DNA of 48,990 nt. It comes from Companilactobacillus crustorum JCM 15951. GTDB taxonomy: Bacteria > Bacillota > Bacilli > Lactobacillales > Lactobacillaceae. The DNA is taken from NCBI RefSeq assembly GCF_001434585.1, contig NZ_AZDB01000016.1, positions 1 to 48,990 of the forward strand, read 5' to 3'. How positions within the stretch are numbered: position 1 is the stretch's first letter; every line of letters starts with the position of its first letter. Of this stretch, positions 46,197 to 48,990 are shown piece after piece. The notes beneath the pieces are model-generated. The model saw only the letters and a program-made list of their open reading frames with translations. It was not told where the DNA came from and did not search any database. A program made the translations under genes and the position numbers.

Positions 46197-46791
46197 TTCA
46201 CAAAAAGACTTCTTATATACAATTGCACTAGCTTTTTTTCTTTTAACAACAGCGATAACTGTTACGATTTTTGCTAGTTATTTGTTATTTGCAATTGATA
46301 TCAAGCCTTATTATTTAGAGCAAGCTGTAGGAATGAAATATGGAACGATTATGAAAAATTATGCTCAGATGATGGATTATTTAATCAATCCCTTTAATTG
46401 GCATTTTCATTTGAGTAACTTTGGTTCCTCAGCTGCGGGAAGATTGCACTTCCAGGACTGTAAAAAACTCTTCTTATTAAATTTTGCCGTATTTATTGGA
46501 ACAGGAATTATTGTGATAAAGTTTCATAAATTTCGGGCTAGATTCAATCGGATGTTTTTGTGGATCGGAATTGTAGGGATCATCGTTGCTATATTGATGT
46601 TATTGAATTTTGATGAGTTCTTTGTGGTATTTCATGAAGTACTCTTTAGAAATAGCGATTGGCTGTTTGATCCTAATAAGGATCCAGTTATCAATATTTT
46701 GCCAGAGGAATTCTTTACTCAATGTTTTATCTTGTTCTTCGTACTGTTTGAAGGACTAAACTTTTGGAAAGCTCGAACAAAAAAAGCCTAG
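46189..46791 (+). CDS. TIGR01906 family integral membrane protein
   Basis: A 200-aa membrane protein with four hydrophobic segments: about residues 10-33, 95-112, 123-142 and 175-192. The extracytoplasmic loop between the first two (PYYLEQAVGMKYGTIMKNYAQMMDYLINPF, HFQDCKKLF) is characteristic of TIGR01906. The family usually follows the NagD-like phosphatase gene in lactobacilli. The function is unknown. Confidence 0.88.
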   Translation: MSNSQKDFLYTIALAFFLLTTAITVTIFASYLLFAIDIKPYYLEQAVGMKYGTIMKNYAQMMDYLINPFNWHFHLSNFGSSAAGRLHFQDCKKLFLLNFAVFIGTGIIVIKFHKFRARFNRMFLWIGIVGIIVAILMLLNFDEFFVVFHEVLFRNSDWLFDPNKDPVINILPEEFFTQCFILFFVLFEGLNFWKARTKKA

Positions 46792-46812
46792 GAAATTTTC
46801 CTAAGCTTTTTT
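46779..46812. terminator. Bidirectional terminator between the TIGR01906 and dedA-family genes
   Basis: AAAAAAGCCTAGGAAA pairs with TTTCCTAAGCTTTTTT with one bulge. It overlaps both stop codons, serving two convergent genes. Confidence 0.88.
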
Positions 46813-47454
46813 CTTTTTTCTATTTTTAAGAGCGGTGATAAGAACAGGAACCAATGATACTAAAACAATACCGATGATAATCATTGAGAAGTGATCTTGT
46901 ACAGCAGGAATATTTCCGAAAAGATGTCCTGCTAATGAACAAATCAGTACCCAGAGGAAAGCGCCGATAAAGTTGTATTTTAAGAAGGTTCCATAATGCA
47001 TTGTTCCACTACCAGCAACGAAAGGTACAAAAGTTCTGATTAATGGAATAAATCTACCAATGGCAATTGTTTTGCCACCATGTTTTTCAAAAAAGATGTG
47101 TGCTTCATGTAAATGATCCTTATTGATCAGCTTACCGAGGTATTTATTCCTCGTCGCGTATTCACCAAAGTGTTCACCAATTTCATAATTCAAGGAATCC
47201 CCTAAGACCGCAGCGGCTAAGAAAAGTAAGAACATCAACCAAGAGATCAATCCATATTTTGGATTGGCAGCCAACGCCATAGCAGCGAAAATTAAGGAAT
47301 CACCAGGAAGAAACGGTAGAATGACAACTCCAGTTTCAATAAAGATGATTAGGAACAGTATTAAATATGTCCAAATGCCGAAATTATTAACGATATTAAC
47401 AAGATGACTGTCAATATGTAATATGAAATCGACTAGACCCATAACGTAACTCAA
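46801..47454 (-). CDS. DedA family membrane protein
   Basis: A 217-aa inner-membrane protein of the DedA/VTT superfamily, some members of which transport lipids such as undecaprenyl phosphate. Signature stretches are FIETGVVILPFLPGDSLIFAA, LGDSLNYEIGEHFG and GRFIPLIRTFVPFVAGSG, which holds the conserved Arg and Pro residues. It has four to five membrane segments and ends KNRKKKKA. GGAG lies eight bases before the TTG at 47454; the ATG four codons later is too far, so TTG is chosen. Confidence 0.92.
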   Translation of the reverse strand: MSYVMGLVDFILHIDSHLVNIVNNFGIWTYLILFLIIFIETGVVILPFLPGDSLIFAAMALAANPKYGLISWLMFLLFLAAAVLGDSLNYEIGEHFGEYATRNKYLGKLINKDHLHEAHIFFEKHGGKTIAIGRFIPLIRTFVPFVAGSGTMHYGTFLKYNFIGAFLWVLICSLAGHLFGNIPAVQDHFSMIIIGIVLVSLVPVLITALKNRKKKKA

Positions 47455-47535
47455 TCAATCAACTCCAGAATTCAAATTAATCTTAATTATACCAGCTTAG
47501 CTTAAAATAAATTTAAAATTAATAGAAATTAAGAA

Positions 47536-48528
47536 TTATTTTTCAAAAATAGAGGTACTGTGCTCGAAGAAGTCCTTCTCAGGGTAAAGATTACGTAGAG
47601 CTTTAGTAACTGCAATGGGACCTTCAGCAAAGGCTGTGGCTATTAATTGTAACTTGCCAGGGTATGTGACAATATCGCCAATAGCAAAGACGTTGGGGAG
47701 ATTAGTTTCCATTTCTTGAGTTACTTTAATGAAGGGACCTTCTAAAGCTACGTTCCAATCTTGGAGTATTTTAGAATCAGAAACGAAACCATAGTTAACT
47801 AGCAGTTTGTCAGTTGTAATGATTTTAGATTCACCAGTTTTGATCATCTTAAGAGTGACATCAATTTTTTCAGAAGTATTACTATTGAAAGAAACATTTT
47901 TAATAATATAAGGATTGATTTGCTCGACGTTGGATTTATTAAGTTTTGCTACACTAGATTCCATTGCCCGATAACGATTTCTTCTATGAATAAGGGATGT
48001 ATGTTTAGCTACCTTACTTAGGTCAATAGACCAGTCGACAGCTGAATCGCCACCGCCAGCAACTAGAACATCTTTACCTTGGAACTCGTTTAAATCATTT
48101 ACAAAATAGTCTAAATTGTTTTCTTCCAGCTTAGGATCGTAGTCGAAGGTTAGTTTGCGAGGCTTAAAAGCTCCATTACCGATAGCAATAATAATTGCTT
48201 TGGTATGAATAGTCTCCTTATTAGTAATTAGTTCCCAGTAATTGTTTTTACGTACTATAGAAGAAACAGATGTTTTTAAGTATTGATCACAGTTAAGAAT
48301 ACTTAATTGCTCATTAAGTTGCTTAGTGAGGTCAGTACCTGATATCTTAGGTAGAGCAGCAACGTCATAGATATGTTTTTGAGCATAAAGAGTCTCTGGT
48401 TGACCACCTAATTTGGGCAAGCTTTCTATTAATGCTACTTTGAGATTGCGAAGTCGGGCAAAGTAAGCAGCAAACATACCAGCTGGGCCCCCACCAATAA
48501 TTGAAATGTCGTAAATTTTATCATTCAT
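47536..48528 (-). CDS. Ferredoxin/flavodoxin-NADP+ reductase, type 2
   Basis: A thioredoxin-reductase-like flavoprotein lacking the CxxC pair, as in Bacillus YumC-type FNRs. The FAD motif is ISIIGGGPAGMFAAYFARLR, the NADPH motif VLVAGGGDSAVDWSIDL, and the C-terminus has FAIGDIVTYPGKLQLIATAFAEGP. The length is 330 aa from the ATG at 48528. An ATG five codons earlier is possible, but GGTGA sits better before the inner one. It supplies electrons to flavodoxin or ferredoxin. Confidence 0.92.
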   Translation of the reverse strand: MNDKIYDISIIGGGPAGMFAAYFARLRNLKVALIESLPKLGGQPETLYAQKHIYDVAALPKISGTDLTKQLNEQLSILNCDQYLKTSVSSIVRKNNYWELITNKETIHTKAIIIAIGNGAFKPRKLTFDYDPKLEENNLDYFVNDLNEFQGKDVLVAGGGDSAVDWSIDLSKVAKHTSLIHRRNRYRAMESSVAKLNKSNVEQINPYIIKNVSFNSNTSEKIDVTLKMIKTGESKIITTDKLLVNYGFVSDSKILQDWNVALEGPFIKVTQEMETNLPNVFAIGDIVTYPGKLQLIATAFAEGPIAVTKALRNLYPEKDFFEHSTSIFEK

Positions 48529-48605
48529 AATTGTTGTCACCATTTTCTGTTATATAATCATAGATACATTGTTACATACTATATTTTACAAAGGGAGGAA
48601 AGATA

Positions 48606-48990
48606 ATGCGAATAGGAGATAAGATTACAGGGACTATTTCGGGAATACAGTCATATGGAGTGTTTGTTAAGTTAGATAATGAACATCAAGGATTGATCCA
48701 TATTTCGGAATTAAAGCATGGCTTTGTATCAGACTTAAAGGAAAAGTATAAAGTGGGAGACAAGGTAGAGGTTATTGTAATGGATATTGATGAATATAAT
48801 CAAAAGATTAGTTTATCAATGAGAGCTTTGCAGCCTGAGAATATTGGAAGACCGATTTTACATAAACACTTTTGGACTGATTATCGGAATAAGATAGGCT
48901 ATAAGACTGTTGCACAGCACATAGAAGCCTGGAAAAAGGAGGCTATAGAGCGTATTTTAGAAAAAAATGAAAAAAATACAACTTTTTTGT
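48606..48990 (+). CDS. S1-domain RNA-binding protein (CvfD/YugI-like), partial at the window end
   Basis: GGGAGGAAAG precedes the ATG at 48606. The first 75 residues are an S1 domain: GTISGIQSYGVFVKLDNEHQ, GLIHISELKHGF, YKVGDKVEVIVMDIDEYNQKISLSMR. The next 50 or so residues are basic/helical (HFWTDYRNKIGYKTVAQHI). This matches the small single-S1 general stress proteins (GSP13/YugI) and CvfD, which act in RNA binding and post-transcriptional control. No stop codon occurs before the window ends. Confidence 0.88.
   Translation, partial: MRIGDKITGTISGIQSYGVFVKLDNEHQGLIHISELKHGFVSDLKEKYKVGDKVEVIVMDIDEYNQKISLSMRALQPENIGRPILHKHFWTDYRNKIGYKTVAQHIEAWKKEAIERILEKNEKNTTFL

Overview
The window is AT-rich chromosomal DNA of a low-GC Gram-positive bacterium. 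Gene content and order (mutS-mutL-ruvAB-queA-tgt-yajC, T-box-alaS-ireB-ruvX, divergent pepQ/ccpA, pepV, a yunD-yutD-HAD-TIGR01906 cluster) fit the family Lactobacillaceae. The genus Companilactobacillus is my best guess, but that is inference from overall resemblance and was not tested by search.

Region 1 (1-6041) is the distal end of a type 1-like BREX phage-defence island. On the minus strand it carries the start of a tyrosine recombinase interrupted by an in-frame TAG, and a pglX methyltransferase segment lacking both gene ends. Then, on the plus strand, come pglZ and an Mrr-family nuclease where brxL would normally stand. An inverted partial pglX beside a recombinase and pglZ is the architecture of a phase-variable BREX methyltransferase. 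The expressed pglX and brxA/B/C would lie left of the window.

Region 2 (6096-16378) is a housekeeping run: ymdB, mutS, mutL, ruvA, ruvB, queA, tgt, yajC and an unlisted 50-codon gene. It serves mismatch repair, Holliday-junction processing, queuosine tRNA modification and secretion. A 42-bp direct repeat separates mutL from ruvA.

Region 3 (16400-18570) is a small accessory patch: divergent TetR and atypical SDR genes flanked by two related palindromes, then a 157-bp cloverleaf-like inverted-repeat element in a 538-bp gene-free stretch.

Region 4 (18570-33741) holds zwf, dinB (with a start-region problem), nrnA, cshB, T-box-controlled alaS, ireB-ruvX-DUF1292, cvpA, mutS2, trxA, a DUF2507 gene, murI, an XTP pyrophosphatase gene and two small envelope proteins.

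Region 5 (33824-48990) holds divergent pepQ/ccpA with a cre-like site, a small membrane protein, a class A PBP, pepV, a secreted GDPD, a translationally coupled run from a hypothetical gene through two metallophosphatases, yutD and a HAD phosphatase to a TIGR01906 membrane protein, then DedA, a type 2 ferredoxin-NADP reductase and a partial S1-domain gene. Intrinsic terminators divide most transcription units. No tRNA, rRNA or CRISPR array was seen.
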